Made by a program: the position numbers and the translations under genes
NCBI RefSeq assembly: GCF_008389435.1
Contig: NZ_VUYS01000020.1
Location: forward strand, 1-64,000
Direction: 5' to 3'
Source of the DNA: Candidatus Nitrosocosmicus agrestis
Lineage (GTDB): Archaea; Thermoproteota; Nitrososphaeria; Nitrososphaerales; Nitrososphaeraceae
DNA: 64,000 bases
The notes under the pieces: model-generated
The model's database searches: none
Seen by the model: the letters and a program-made list of their open reading frames with translations, nothing else
Told to the model about the DNA's origin: nothing
Shown: piece after piece, positions 34,572 through 44,008 of the stretch
How the letters are laid out: the number at the start of each line of letters is the position of its first letter
Numbering within the stretch: position 1 is the stretch's first letter

Positions 34572-35429
34572 TTAACCTATATTAAAAGCAGATTCAATCC
34601 GGATTAATTCATTCATATCTGGCTCAAGTAATTTGTGTACTAGGATAGAACCATCATCATTCACCTTAACAATTTCGCCTATGAAAGGCTTGCCACCAGA
34701 CGTGAACGTGTACTGCTGATCTTTTGAAGACTCTTCAATCATTCTCTTGTATTTATTCAATAACTCATTTCTAAACGAGACTTCCTTTAACCTAAGCAAG
34801 TAATCGCTAAATCTTAATAAAAATTTCGTTACCAATTCTTCCTTGTTTATGCTTATTCCTAAGTTTTCATGTTTTATAGTAGTTATCTCATACTTTGATG
34901 ATTTGGACTTACTCATCAGAGAACAGGTTTCTTGAAGGTCATTATTTGTGTTAATGCCTACCCCTAGGACAATTGTTGATTTATTCCCACTTTGTATCTG
35001 TGTATCCATTAGAATTCCAGCTATCTTTTTTCTTTCCACTAGAATGTCATTAGGCCATTTAATTCCAGTTTTCTTATCTATAAATGATGCAATGATGCTG
35101 CATAGTAGCAAGGATGTCATAATAACAATAAAAAAAAACTGATCAATTTTCAAACTTGGATCAAATACCAGTGACATCCATATTCCGCCTCTAGGAGAAG
35201 CCCATGTTGATCCCTTGCGACCTTTGCCTCCGCTTTGAACGTCAGAAATTATTACTGAAGGTTCTAAAGTACTTGATTCTAATATCAAATCATAAGCGAA
35301 GTCCTGAGTTGAGCTTAGGGTGTCAAGCAGATAAAAGTTTTTAAATAAAAAATCATTGCTACTTTCCTTCAAAAGCGCAGATATAGGCTCAATTTTATCT
35401 TTACTAGAGCAAAATATTTTGTACAACAA
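34572..35429 (-). CDS. birA: biotin--protein ligase
   Basis: Activates biotin with ATP and attaches it to the carboxylase carrier protein; biotin carboxylase drives the 3-hydroxypropionate/4-hydroxybutyrate cycle in these archaea. The 285-residue protein has GGKGRKGSTWASPRGGIWMS (adenylate-binding loop), TGIKWPNDILVERKKIAGIL with the catalytic Lys, and GVGINTNND. A C-terminal SH3-like domain is present. There is no N-terminal HTH repressor domain, though the N-terminus (about 30 residues) is longer than minimal. Confidence 0.93.
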   Translation of the reverse strand: MLYKIFCSSKDKIEPISALLKESSNDFLFKNFYLLDTLSSTQDFAYDLILESSTLEPSVIISDVQSGGKGRKGSTWASPRGGIWMSLVFDPSLKIDQFFFIVIMTSLLLCSIIASFIDKKTGIKWPNDILVERKKIAGILMDTQIQSGNKSTIVLGVGINTNNDLQETCSLMSKSKSSKYEITTIKHENLGISINKEELVTKFLLRFSDYLLRLKEVSFRNELLNKYKRMIEESSKDQQYTFTSGGKPFIGEIVKVNDDGSILVHKLLEPDMNELIRIESAFNIG

Positions 35430-35440
35430 CAGGTCTTGTT

Positions 35441-36376
35441 TTACATCTTAAAAAAGGTTGCAATCAAAATTCCAATAATTAAAATTAAAGCAAAAGTCCT
35501 TGAAAACAATACAGTTTTGTTCATAATTTTTACAAATTCCTCGAGATTATCCCTGTTAAATCTATAAATGAATTTCTGATAATCCATTACTATTGACAAT
35601 GTCTGCGGGATTAAGATAAAACAAAGTAACACAGGTATAAAATTGTGTAAAATACCACCAAAGAATACTAATGCGACACTATAGATTACCAGGAACAAAA
35701 TTATCAAAAATCCGTAATTAAGTCTGTCACTCTTTGACTCTAGCAAGATGGCCAAGGTTTTTCTCCCACCCTCTTTATCTGCCTTAATATCGGGTATAGA
35801 GTTAATATATAATACCAATGAAGACAACAGTCCGGCTATAATGCCAAGCAATGTTGCTTCCAAGGTAATGGCAGAGGTCTGAACAAAGTATGTTCCTATG
35901 ACTATTAGCATTCCTTTAGTCCCTACAAATACTTCGCCCAATCCCAAGTTTACTAGTTTTGTTGAATAAAGAAGTATTGATAATGCAGCAAAAGTTAGTA
36001 TTATTCCAATAACAAATCCCTTTGTGTATACAAAATATCCACCGATACCTAAACCCAGAATAAGAAAAATTATTGAAGCTCTATATACAGCCTTCGGTGT
36101 TAACAAGCCTTCAGGTAGAACACCCGTACCCCCACTAAACCTAGTCCTTAAAGTCTTTAGATCAATACCTCGTTTAAAATCAAAGTAGTCGTTCAATAAA
36201 TCAACACTACAATGAAGACAGAATATTCCAGCATAAACCAAAATCGCGTTTACAATGCTAAATTCTTGAAAGTTGTTCCATACTGTCAAAGATAGACCAC
36301 AAGTAACAGATAAGGCTGAGGCTGCCAAGAACCTGAACCGAATTGCCCTTAACCAAACAATAAACTTTTGATTCAA
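35441..36376 (-). CDS. UbiA-family prenyltransferase (MenA-like)
   Basis: An integral membrane prenyltransferase of 311 residues. It has the two Asp-rich motifs for prenyl diphosphate/Mg2+: N62-D-Y-F-D66 in DLLNDYFDFKRG and a second in SIPDIKADKEGGRKTLA near residue 196, with about eight to nine hydrophobic segments. The GTGVLPEGLLT loop is typical of 1,4-dihydroxy-2-naphthoate prenyltransferases. A role in quinone or in ether-lipid synthesis is possible; I lean to quinone. It lies 11 bp upstream of birA on the same strand. Confidence 0.85.
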   Translation of the reverse strand: MNQKFIVWLRAIRFRFLAASALSVTCGLSLTVWNNFQEFSIVNAILVYAGIFCLHCSVDLLNDYFDFKRGIDLKTLRTRFSGGTGVLPEGLLTPKAVYRASIIFLILGLGIGGYFVYTKGFVIGIILTFAALSILLYSTKLVNLGLGEVFVGTKGMLIVIGTYFVQTSAITLEATLLGIIAGLLSSLVLYINSIPDIKADKEGGRKTLAILLESKSDRLNYGFLIILFLVIYSVALVFFGGILHNFIPVLLCFILIPQTLSIVMDYQKFIYRFNRDNLEEFVKIMNKTVLFSRTFALILIIGILIATFFKM

Positions 36377-36438
36377 ACTACAAAATCTCGTTTTTAAATC
36401 TGTAGGTAATTACAGTCATATATTATTATTATTCCAAA

Positions 36439-37575
36439 CTACAAGTTCAACAATCTTATAACATCACTTTTTTCAAGCAGTTTATATTTTGATACCGCTG
36501 TATTCTGCTTGCTATGTTCTAATTGTTTTTGACCTATGAGTGGAGCTACAATTCCTGGAACTGACCTAACAAACTGCAAGAGTCTCGCCGACTGAAAAGG
36601 GATCATATTTACAGATTCGTCAGAGAATTGCTCAGTCAATAGACGTCCCTGAAAAAGAGGAACACTGGTGAAGACATGAATTCCTAACCTAGTTGCAGCC
36701 TCCAATAAAGAAACCTGATTTTTAGAATCAGGAACCACTTGATTATTAAACAAATATGGTTCTTTCATATAGTAATTAAATGGAAGTTGAATAAATTTAA
36801 ACCCATTTTTAGGTCCACCTACTTTATGCGCTACCGACACTACATCCCAAAGTGAAAGGTATTTTGGATCATTCTGATTTGAAGTAAAGCAATTCCATGT
36901 CGCCATTCCATAATACCGAATTTTGCCATCTCTTCTAAAATTTTCGTAAACCTGAAAAACCTTTGATAACATTTCAAGATAAGTGTTGGTATCAACTTGA
37001 TCAAACCAGCTTTCACGAGAATTATGAATATAAACGAGGTCAATGGTTTCGATCCTTAGATTGCACAAAGATTTATTAATGCAGTTTGAGATGTAGTCAG
37101 GATTCATAATATTGTAGGAAGGACTGATATCCTTGTCTTGAATTATGCCTTTGTCAATATACATAGCCTTCAGGTAGGATTCCAAGTCCACTTTTTGATA
37201 TTCCCCGTCATTAGTAGCATAACCATTTTTTGTACAAATGAAGATATTTTCTCGCCTAATTATACCCCTATCTGTCAAACTATTTAGCGCCTTTCCAATG
37301 CTTTTTTCAGATAGCATTGCTCGATAATTAAGCGCAGTATCTATTACATTTACACTTCCAGTACCAACAGAATATTCTAATGATTTCTTGATGTTCTCAT
37401 CATCTACCTGAGATTGATTTCCAAGATACGATCCCATGCCAATTGAGGACAGAAACAAATTCTCCACCTCCTTAAAATGGGAGGGGTCAACCCCATTTGT
37501 TATAGCATATTCTCGGTATGCGGTAGTCCCTTCTTCAGTTGCATAACCTTTGTGCAATTTAGTATCAATAGACAC
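36439..37575 (-). CDS. aldo/keto reductase
   Basis: A 378-residue NADPH-dependent oxidoreductase with the aldo/keto reductase barrel. Catalytic-type residues appear as Asp and Tyr in VIDTALNYRAMLSEKSIG, Lys in IFICTKNGY and His in LVYIHNSRESW. It has an insert around residues 120-150 that makes it longer than the 320-residue norm. The C-terminal phosphate-binding part (VPGIVAPLIGQKQLEHSKQN) is present. Substrate unknown. It precedes the prenyltransferase by 62 bp on the same strand. Confidence 0.9.
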   Translation of the reverse strand: MSIDTKLHKGYATEEGTTAYREYAITNGVDPSHFKEVENLFLSSIGMGSYLGNQSQVDDENIKKSLEYSVGTGSVNVIDTALNYRAMLSEKSIGKALNSLTDRGIIRRENIFICTKNGYATNDGEYQKVDLESYLKAMYIDKGIIQDKDISPSYNIMNPDYISNCINKSLCNLRIETIDLVYIHNSRESWFDQVDTNTYLEMLSKVFQVYENFRRDGKIRYYGMATWNCFTSNQNDPKYLSLWDVVSVAHKVGGPKNGFKFIQLPFNYYMKEPYLFNNQVVPDSKNQVSLLEAATRLGIHVFTSVPLFQGRLLTEQFSDESVNMIPFQSARLLQFVRSVPGIVAPLIGQKQLEHSKQNTAVSKYKLLEKSDVIRLLNL

Positions 37576-37645
37576 TGTTTAGCTGGGTTCAGATGAGAAT
37601 TTAAAATTATCGAGAGAACCCAAATAATCAAATGAAATTGTGGAT

Positions 37646-37816
37646 CTATTGCTTTTCTAATTCAATTATAAAATCAGTGGGATTTAGCTCTACACCACAT
37701 TTGGTGCATCGATTCAAGGTGTTCCGTAGTACATCTCTTATGGGTTTGACGTTTATCATATGTTTAATTTTATTTCCACATTGGTAGCAGAAAATTTCAA
37801 TTATCGGACAAGACAT
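37646..37816 (-). CDS. zinc-ribbon mini-protein (56 aa)
   Basis: A short gene read on the minus strand, ATG at 37816. The 56 residues carry two CxxC knuckles, FCYQCGNK and NRCTKCGVE, 24 residues apart, a classical rubredoxin-like zinc ribbon. The rest is basic then acidic (FIIELEKQ). It lies just upstream of the aldo/keto reductase gene on the same strand and is divergent from the YHS gene. Function unknown; the cysteine spacing makes a chance frame unlikely. Confidence 0.6.
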   Translation of the reverse strand: MSCPIIEIFCYQCGNKIKHMINVKPIRDVLRNTLNRCTKCGVELNPTDFIIELEKQ

Positions 37817-37883
37817 ACCTTTTTCTCAAAATATTGGTTATAAATTAATTGATAGTTAAATTACATTGACATTTTGAGAAAAT

Positions 37884-38087
37884 ATGTGCAATCCGGTTAC
37901 TTTCCCTTTAGGAAATATTAAATACCTAAATATTTTTTTTCATCATGTGCCAGTAGATCCTGTGTGCGGAATAGAACTTAGTGAAGATTTAGCAACCATT
38001 TTGGAACACGACGGTAAAAGAATATACTTTTGCTGCGAGGGATGCAAGAAGCTCTTTGAGAAAAAACCCAAAAAGTACTCAAAGTAA
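37884..38087 (+). CDS. YHS/TRASH-domain metal-binding protein
   Basis: A small metal-binding protein. The domain is DPVCGIELSED...GKRIYFCCEGCKKLFEKKPKKY, a YHS module with Cys ligands as found beside copper and mercury handling proteins. The ATG at 37884 gives 67 residues, but the first 21 have no family likeness and TTAAATAC at 37917-37924 looks like a TATA box. A GTG at 37947 (protein starting VPVDPVCG) may be the true leaderless start. It may bind copper or another soft metal in the cytosol. Confidence 0.75.
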   Translation: MCNPVTFPLGNIKYLNIFFHHVPVDPVCGIELSEDLATILEHDGKRIYFCCEGCKKLFEKKPKKYSK

Positions 38088-38123
38088 TGAAATAATAAAG
38101 AATTAACTGTGCTATCTTTTGAG

Positions 38124-39164
38124 ATGAAGGCTGCAATTTTAGACAATCATAAAATTACTGTTAAAGACATTGTTGATCCCAAGACAGGAGAAAATGAAAT
38201 CAAGATAAGGATGAAGGCCTGTGGTATTTGTGGATCTGATTTAGAGAAGGTTTTTGGAAAATATGGGATGAAATCTTCCAAAATAGGGCACGAACCTGTG
38301 GGCGAAATAGAGGAGGTAGGGAATTCCATAAGGGAATTCAAAAAGGGAGACAGAGTATTCATCCATCATCATGTTCCATGTCATATTTGTCGGTATTGTA
38401 TGGCTGGGGACTTCACCATGTGTGACAAGTACCAAAGTAGCAATATCGAACCATGTGGTTTGTCAGAATTTATTTTTGTTCCAGAATGGAATATCTTGAG
38501 AGGCGGAGTCGTTAAAATTCCCGATTCTATGAATTATTATCAAGCATCTTTGATTGAACCGCTAGCTTGCTGCCTAAGGTCAATAAATAAACTGCAGATT
38601 AACAAAGGAGACTCTATAGTTATCTTCGGAGCCGGACCGACAGGTCTAATGCATTTGATGCTTTGTAGAGTGTTTGGAACATCACGAATTGTTCTATTAG
38701 ATATAAATGACTTTAGATTAGAATTTGCAAAGAAGATTTGTCCAAATGTAACTACAATCAACGTCGAGACAGTGGACAAGGAGGTTCTACCAAAGTTAAT
38801 TTACAATGCGGTAGGTGCAGAAGGGGCTGATTACTCAATTACTTGTACTAGTAGTCCTTCTGCATTTCTCCAAGCTATGGAATTTACAAGGCGGGGAGGA
38901 GGTATATCACTATTTGGAGTTCCACCAAAAGAGACTGAAATTGGAGTAGACCTCAACAAAATCTATTCAAAAGAATTGAGAGTAATACCAAGTTATGCAA
39001 CTTCAGAAAAGGAAATTCATCAAGCAATTTCATTAATGCAAAATAAAATGGTGGACATGGAGCAATTGATCACCCATAAATTCAGAATATCTGAATCCAA
39101 CAAGGCACTAGAATGTGCACATAGTGGTCATGATTCAATGAAAATTATCATTGTGTCAGAATAA
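38124..39164 (+). CDS. zinc-dependent alcohol dehydrogenase (MDR family)
   Basis: A 346-residue medium-chain dehydrogenase. The catalytic zinc site is CGICGSD with GHEPVGE; structural-zinc cysteines lie in CHICRYCMAGDFTMC. The NAD(P) fold is IVIFGAGPTGLMHL with an acidic residue (LLDINDFR) favouring NAD. It resembles sorbitol/threonine-dehydrogenase-like enzymes. The alternative GTG start at 38109 adds 5 residues; ATG preferred. Substrate unknown. It is followed 49 bp later by the LsrF-like aldolase, possibly the same pathway. Confidence 0.88.
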   Translation: MKAAILDNHKITVKDIVDPKTGENEIKIRMKACGICGSDLEKVFGKYGMKSSKIGHEPVGEIEEVGNSIREFKKGDRVFIHHHVPCHICRYCMAGDFTMCDKYQSSNIEPCGLSEFIFVPEWNILRGGVVKIPDSMNYYQASLIEPLACCLRSINKLQINKGDSIVIFGAGPTGLMHLMLCRVFGTSRIVLLDINDFRLEFAKKICPNVTTINVETVDKEVLPKLIYNAVGAEGADYSITCTSSPSAFLQAMEFTRRGGGISLFGVPPKETEIGVDLNKIYSKELRVIPSYATSEKEIHQAISLMQNKMVDMEQLITHKFRISESNKALECAHSGHDSMKIIIVSE

Positions 39165-39213
39165 ATTATCAAAATTTTTATAGCTTTTAAATAAACTTAA
39201 ATTCGTAAAAACA

Positions 39214-40050
39214 ATGGACTGGGGAATGAAAAACAGATTTTCGAGAATTATAAGACCAGAGAATGAAAGATGTGTCATGCTTGCTGTTGACCATGGCTAC
39301 TTTTTGGGGCCAACTGAGAAACTTGAAAATCCAAGGGAAACAATCCAACCACTGCTAAAGTACGCAGATTCTCTGATGTTGACAAGAGGAGTTCTCAGAA
39401 CATCGGTTATCCCAGAAAGTAATACTCCAATTGTGCTACGAGTTTCCGGTGGTTCTAGCATTGTCGGTGAAGATCTTTCCAAAGAAACAATAGTAACTTC
39501 GATAGAGGAAGCATTAAGATTAAATGCATCTTGTTTAGCATTATCGATATTCGTTGGAAGTAAGTACGAGTTTCAGACCCTCAAAAATTTGTCAAGACTG
39601 GTAAATGAGGGGGAAAAGTATGGAATACCCGTATTGGCAGTCACTGCAGTAGGTAAGGAAATGACACGAGATGCAAGATACCTCGGGTTGGCATGCCGTG
39701 TAGCAGCAGAGCTAGGCGCACACTTAGTCAAGACATATTACTGCGAGGATTTTACAAAGGTAGTTGATGGGTGTCCGGTGCCAGTTATTATTGCAGGCGG
39801 TAAAAAGTTAGAAGAAAAAGAAGCGCTAAAACTGACATTTGACGCCATAAGCAATGGTGCGTCAGGGGTTGACATGGGACGAAATATTTGGCAATCAGAA
39901 AATCCTGTAGCCATGATAAAGGCAGTAAGGGCAATTGTGCATGATAATCATGATGTTGAAAGCGCGTTCCAACTTTATGAAGAAAATTCTAGGTCCAATA
40001 CCTCACTGAAAACTGCAAGAAAGAAAAAGGCTACTACAATTCAAAACTAG
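39214..40050 (+). CDS. class I aldolase, LsrF/ADH-synthase-like
   Basis: A 278-residue DhnA/FBA-I type aldolase. It follows bacterial LsrF closely: DWGMKNRFSRI, CVMLAVDHGYFLGPTEKL, ADSLMLTRGVLRTSV, HLVKTYYCEDF with the Schiff-base Lys, PVPVIIAGGKKL and GASGVDMGRNIWQSENPVAM. LsrF is a thiolase of the AI-2 quorum-signal pathway. In archaea the same fold makes 2-amino-3,7-dideoxy-threo-hept-6-ulosonate for aromatic amino acids, or fructose 1,6-bisphosphate. No lsr genes are nearby, so the precise reaction is open. Confidence 0.85.
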   Translation: MDWGMKNRFSRIIRPENERCVMLAVDHGYFLGPTEKLENPRETIQPLLKYADSLMLTRGVLRTSVIPESNTPIVLRVSGGSSIVGEDLSKETIVTSIEEALRLNASCLALSIFVGSKYEFQTLKNLSRLVNEGEKYGIPVLAVTAVGKEMTRDARYLGLACRVAAELGAHLVKTYYCEDFTKVVDGCPVPVIIAGGKKLEEKEALKLTFDAISNGASGVDMGRNIWQSENPVAMIKAVRAIVHDNHDVESAFQLYEENSRSNTSLKTARKKKATTIQN

Positions 40051-40239
40051 CCTTTCATTTCAAGGTTTAAAAGGAAACGATTAAAATTCTAAAAAAATTT
40101 ATAAATTAATCCGGGTTAGTACAATTAGATGAACTCAACTGAGAAAATAAGTTGTAATTTGGTATGTGAAAGTATTATTTATGCTAAAGATTTTCTTCTT
40201 CTATAATATTGAGTTTTATCGATTGGAGTTGTTTTGTAT

Positions 40240-41931
40240 ATGAATGAAATGACTGGAGCTGCAGCATTAATGGCTGCATTAGAAAAAGAAAAAGTTGAAT
40301 TTATTTTTGGACTTCCTGGGGGTGCAAATTTACCTATCTATGACGCGCTAGTCGATTCGAAGATACGCCATGTGCTCGTAAGACACGAGCAATCTGCAGC
40401 GCATATGGCGGATGGATATGCTAGGATTAAAAGGAAGGCTGGAGTATGTTTTGCAACTTCGGGGCCAGGTGCTACAAATTTGGTAACTGGTATAGCGACT
40501 GCATATGCAGATTCCTCACCTATAATTGCAGTCACTGGGCAAGTTGCGCTACCAATGATTGGGAAAGATGCATTTCAAGAAACTGATATCATCGGTGTAA
40601 CAAATCCGTGTACAAAATATGCTTTTCAGCCAAGAGTAGCAACTGAGATACCAGAAATGGTCAAAAAATCTTTTTATATTGCTGAAAGTGGGAGACCAGG
40701 ACCGGTATTACTTGATATTCCTAAAGATGTCCAACAACAGGTTATGAAGATGGAGTTTCCAGATTATATCAAAGTAAGAGGATATAATCCTGTCGTTGAT
40801 GCAGATTTAACGGAGATTAACAAGGCATGTGAAATGATCTTAAAAGCAGAAAAGCCAATCATCATGGCTGGTGGAGGAGTGATATTATCGGGAGCATTCT
40901 CAGAATTGCAGGTGTTAGCCGAACTTTTATCTATCCCTGTTGTCACTACGTTTAAAGGAAAAGGAGCTTTTCCAGAAAATCATCAGCTCGCATTGGGACC
41001 AATAGGTATGCACGGGCATGCTGAAGCTAACAAGATGGTATTAGAGGCAGATTGCATTATTGCAATTGGAGCCAGATTCTCAGATAGGACAGTAGGGCGT
41101 TTTGATGAGTTTGGTAAGGACATTAACGTGATTCATTTCGATGTCGATCCTGCAGAGATCGGTAAAAATAAATCTGTAAATGCAGCTGTTATAGGAGACG
41201 TCAAGTCATCTTTAAGGTCACTAATTAAACTGATTCCAAAGAACTTCCAGACCAATGATGAGATAATAAAATTGTGGTTGGGAAGAAAAAGAGAATTAGT
41301 GAATTATTATGAAGACAGCATAAAAGACTACTCTAGAGAGATTACTGCCAAAAAGGCATTAAAAAAACTTAGAGAGATTTTACCAGCAGATGGCATTGTT
41401 ACTACAGAAGTGGGTCAATGTCAAATGTGGGCATCACTGCATTTTGATGTAATAACACCTGGTACTTTTTTCAGCTCCACAGGGCTCGGTACGATGGGAT
41501 TTGGGTTCCCCGCCTCAATTGGTGCAAAAGCAGCTAGAAGTAATGTTCCAGTAGTAGATATTGCAGGAGACGGTTCTTTTAATATGACAGAAAACTCGCT
41601 TGCAGTATCAGTTTTGGAAGATCTTCCAGTGATTGTATTTTTGTTGAACAATCAAATGTTGGGAATGGTAGCCCAATGGCAGAGGACTTTTTATAACAGA
41701 CGTTATAGCGGAGTTCATCAGAAAAATTGTCCCGATTATTGCAAGCTTGCGGAATCATATGGTGCTGATGCTTATAGGGTATCCACATTGGACGAATTAG
41801 ATAAGGCTCTCCGAAATTCGCTAAAGTCAAGTGTAGCTACTGTTATAGATATCCCAATCGATCCAGATGAAGATGTGTATCCTTTTGTAGCACCAGGGAC
41901 AGGATTAAAGGATATGATTATAGGAGCATGA
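40240..41931 (+). CDS. ilvB: acetolactate synthase, large subunit
   Basis: Catalyses the first common step of valine/leucine/isoleucine synthesis using ThDP. 563 residues: catalytic Glu in LVRHEQSAAHMADGYAR, FGLPGGANLPIYDAL, and the ThDP/Mg motif GDGSFNMTENSLAVSV...LLNN. The ATG at 40240 follows a GGAG-like run; an in-frame TTG lies 6 nt upstream. The gene overlaps ilvN by 4 nt (ATGA). It is the first gene of the four-gene operon ilvB-ilvN-leuA-leuB. Confidence 0.96.
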   Translation: MNEMTGAAALMAALEKEKVEFIFGLPGGANLPIYDALVDSKIRHVLVRHEQSAAHMADGYARIKRKAGVCFATSGPGATNLVTGIATAYADSSPIIAVTGQVALPMIGKDAFQETDIIGVTNPCTKYAFQPRVATEIPEMVKKSFYIAESGRPGPVLLDIPKDVQQQVMKMEFPDYIKVRGYNPVVDADLTEINKACEMILKAEKPIIMAGGGVILSGAFSELQVLAELLSIPVVTTFKGKGAFPENHQLALGPIGMHGHAEANKMVLEADCIIAIGARFSDRTVGRFDEFGKDINVIHFDVDPAEIGKNKSVNAAVIGDVKSSLRSLIKLIPKNFQTNDEIIKLWLGRKRELVNYYEDSIKDYSREITAKKALKKLREILPADGIVTTEVGQCQMWASLHFDVITPGTFFSSTGLGTMGFGFPASIGAKAARSNVPVVDIAGDGSFNMTENSLAVSVLEDLPVIVFLLNNQMLGMVAQWQRTFYNRRYSGVHQKNCPDYCKLAESYGADAYRVSTLDELDKALRNSLKSSVATVIDIPIDPDEDVYPFVAPGTGLKDMIIGA

Positions 41932-42473
41932 TGGAATTGAGTAAATCAAAATCCATCTTTGATTATGACGATTCCAATAAAATGTATATATTGTCGGTAA
42001 TAGTGGAAAACAAACCTGGTGTCTTATTCAGGATTACAAATTTATTTAGATCACGAAATTTCAATATCGAAAGTATTACAGTAGGAATTACTGAAAAGCC
42101 AGACTTGTCAAGAATGACCATTACTACTATTTCTGATGTAAAGACCCTCGAACAATTAGTCAAGCAACTACAAAAACTGATTGATGTGATACAGATCAAT
42201 GTATTAAATAAGGAAAATGCTGTTTACAGAGAACTTGCTTTGATTAAAATGAATGCTAAGGACCCCACAACAAGGATAGAGATTGCCAATTTTGCTTCTA
42301 TATATCGTGGAAATATAATGGATATTACAAATGAAACAATAACTGTGGAAATTATCGGAACTCCTGATAAGATAGATGCGTTTAAAGATTTGGTTTCAGG
42401 TTATGGAATTCTCCAAGTTGCAAGGACAGGTGTATCAGCATTACCAAGAGGAGCGGTAGATGATGACCTCTAA
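41928..42473 (+). CDS. ilvN: acetolactate synthase, small regulatory subunit
   Basis: The regulatory subunit that binds valine and activates IlvB, 181 residues. The ACT domain starts YILSVIVENKPGVLFRITNLFRSRNFNIESITVG, followed by the small-subunit C-terminal domain (RELALIKMNAKDP to ...ISALPRG-like end). Start ATG overlaps the ilvB stop; the end overlaps the leuA start by 14 nt. It is therefore in tight coupling. Confidence 0.95.
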   Translation: MMELSKSKSIFDYDDSNKMYILSVIVENKPGVLFRITNLFRSRNFNIESITVGITEKPDLSRMTITTISDVKTLEQLVKQLQKLIDVIQINVLNKENAVYRELALIKMNAKDPTTRIEIANFASIYRGNIMDITNETITVEIIGTPDKIDAFKDLVSGYGILQVARTGVSALPRGAVDDDL

Positions 42474-43989
42474 TAACAAAATTAGGCTTTTCGATACTAC
42501 ATTGAGAGATGGGGAACAAACACCTGGTGTTACCGTATCCCCTAATCAAAAATTAGAAATTGCAATGAAATTGGATGAGCTCGGAGTAGATACAATTGAA
42601 GCAGGCTTCCCGGTGGTTTCACCAGGTGAGGTGGATGCAATAAGAAAAATCAATAGGCAAGGATTAAAAGCAGAAGTTTGTGGATTAGCCCGAACAACAA
42701 AAAATGATATTGATACAGCCATTAGTAGTGATCTGAATTATATCCATACCTTCATCGCTACCTCGGACATACATATGCAATACAAACTAAAAATGACCAG
42801 GGAGCAGGTTCTTGAAAAGGCGATATTTGCAGTTGAATATGCAAAAAAACATGGTATTAAAGTAGAATTTTCTGCGGAAGATGCAACGAGATCAGACAGA
42901 GAATTTTTAAATAAGGTCTTTAAAGCCGTTGCCGAAGTTGGTGCAGACAGGATTGATATACCAGACACGGTAGGATATTCTACACCCGCTTATATGTCAG
43001 AGTTAGTTACAGAGGTCATCGATATGACGGGCTTACCGGTAAGTGTCCATTGTCATAATGATTTTGGACTGGCTGTTGCAAACTCTATTGCAGGATTCCA
43101 GGCGGGGGCTAAATGCGCGCATGTAACCATAAATGGACTGGGAGAACGAGCAGGTAATGCTGCACTGGAGGAGTTGGTAATGGCATGTCAATGCCTATAT
43201 CAAATTGAACATAACATTAAAACAGAGCTACTTTATGATGTTTCTAAATTTGTATCTAATGCCATGGGTATCATCGTTCAGCCCAATAAGGCAATTATAG
43301 GAGAAAATGCTTTCGGTCACGAGTCAGGAATTCATACTCACGGTATTATAAACAATCCTTTGACTTACGAACCTATTAGTCCAGAACTTGTAGGTAGAAA
43401 ACGTTGGATGCAAGCAGGTAAACATGCTGGAGCACATGGGATAAAAGCCATTTTAAATGAATTTGGCATTGAGACAACTGACCATCAATTAAAAGAAATA
43501 GTAGAGAAGCAAAAAATAATTGCAGATAGCGGGAAATCGATTACAACTTCAGACCTTTTGTCTTTGGCCTCAGAGGTAATAAAAAATAAAAAGTTTGACG
43601 AGAATTTTAGATTAAATGATTTTCATATTGTAACTGGCCTTAACATCATACCCACAGCTGTTGTTAAACTCAATATTCATGGTAAGGACTTTATAGCTTC
43701 CGAGACAGGAGTTGGTCCTGTGGATGCTGCTTTAAAGGCTATTCAAACTATAGCAACAGGCATTGCTAACATAAAAATCAGAGAATACAAACTGGATTCT
43801 ATTACAGGTGGTTCCGATGCTCTGGCTGAAGTGTCAATAAAAGTGGAAGATAAAGCAGGCAATATTATCTCAGCCAGAAAATCTGGAGAAGATATAGTGG
43901 TAACATCAGTTCAAGCTATGATTGATGCCATCAACAAGACAATGCTAAAGAAGTTGATTCATAGTAATAGCAACAGTCAAACGGCCTAA
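42460..43989 (+). CDS. leuA: 2-isopropylmalate synthase
   Basis: Condenses acetyl-CoA with 2-oxoisovalerate, the first step of leucine synthesis. 509 residues: FDTTLRDGEQTPGV, the metal site CHNDFGLA, and GHESGIHTHGI, then the regulatory C-terminal domain (GVGPVDAALKAI...). It starts within the ilvN end; the GAGGAGCGG run upstream is a good ribosome binding site. A citramalate synthase role cannot be excluded by sequence alone but position after ilvBN favours LeuA. Confidence 0.92.
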   Translation: MMTSNNKIRLFDTTLRDGEQTPGVTVSPNQKLEIAMKLDELGVDTIEAGFPVVSPGEVDAIRKINRQGLKAEVCGLARTTKNDIDTAISSDLNYIHTFIATSDIHMQYKLKMTREQVLEKAIFAVEYAKKHGIKVEFSAEDATRSDREFLNKVFKAVAEVGADRIDIPDTVGYSTPAYMSELVTEVIDMTGLPVSVHCHNDFGLAVANSIAGFQAGAKCAHVTINGLGERAGNAALEELVMACQCLYQIEHNIKTELLYDVSKFVSNAMGIIVQPNKAIIGENAFGHESGIHTHGIINNPLTYEPISPELVGRKRWMQAGKHAGAHGIKAILNEFGIETTDHQLKEIVEKQKIIADSGKSITTSDLLSLASEVIKNKKFDENFRLNDFHIVTGLNIIPTAVVKLNIHGKDFIASETGVGPVDAALKAIQTIATGIANIKIREYKLDSITGGSDALAEVSIKVEDKAGNIISARKSGEDIVVTSVQAMIDAINKTMLKKLIHSNSNSQTA

Positions 43990-44008
43990 ATATTTTCGAT
44001 AACAAAAA

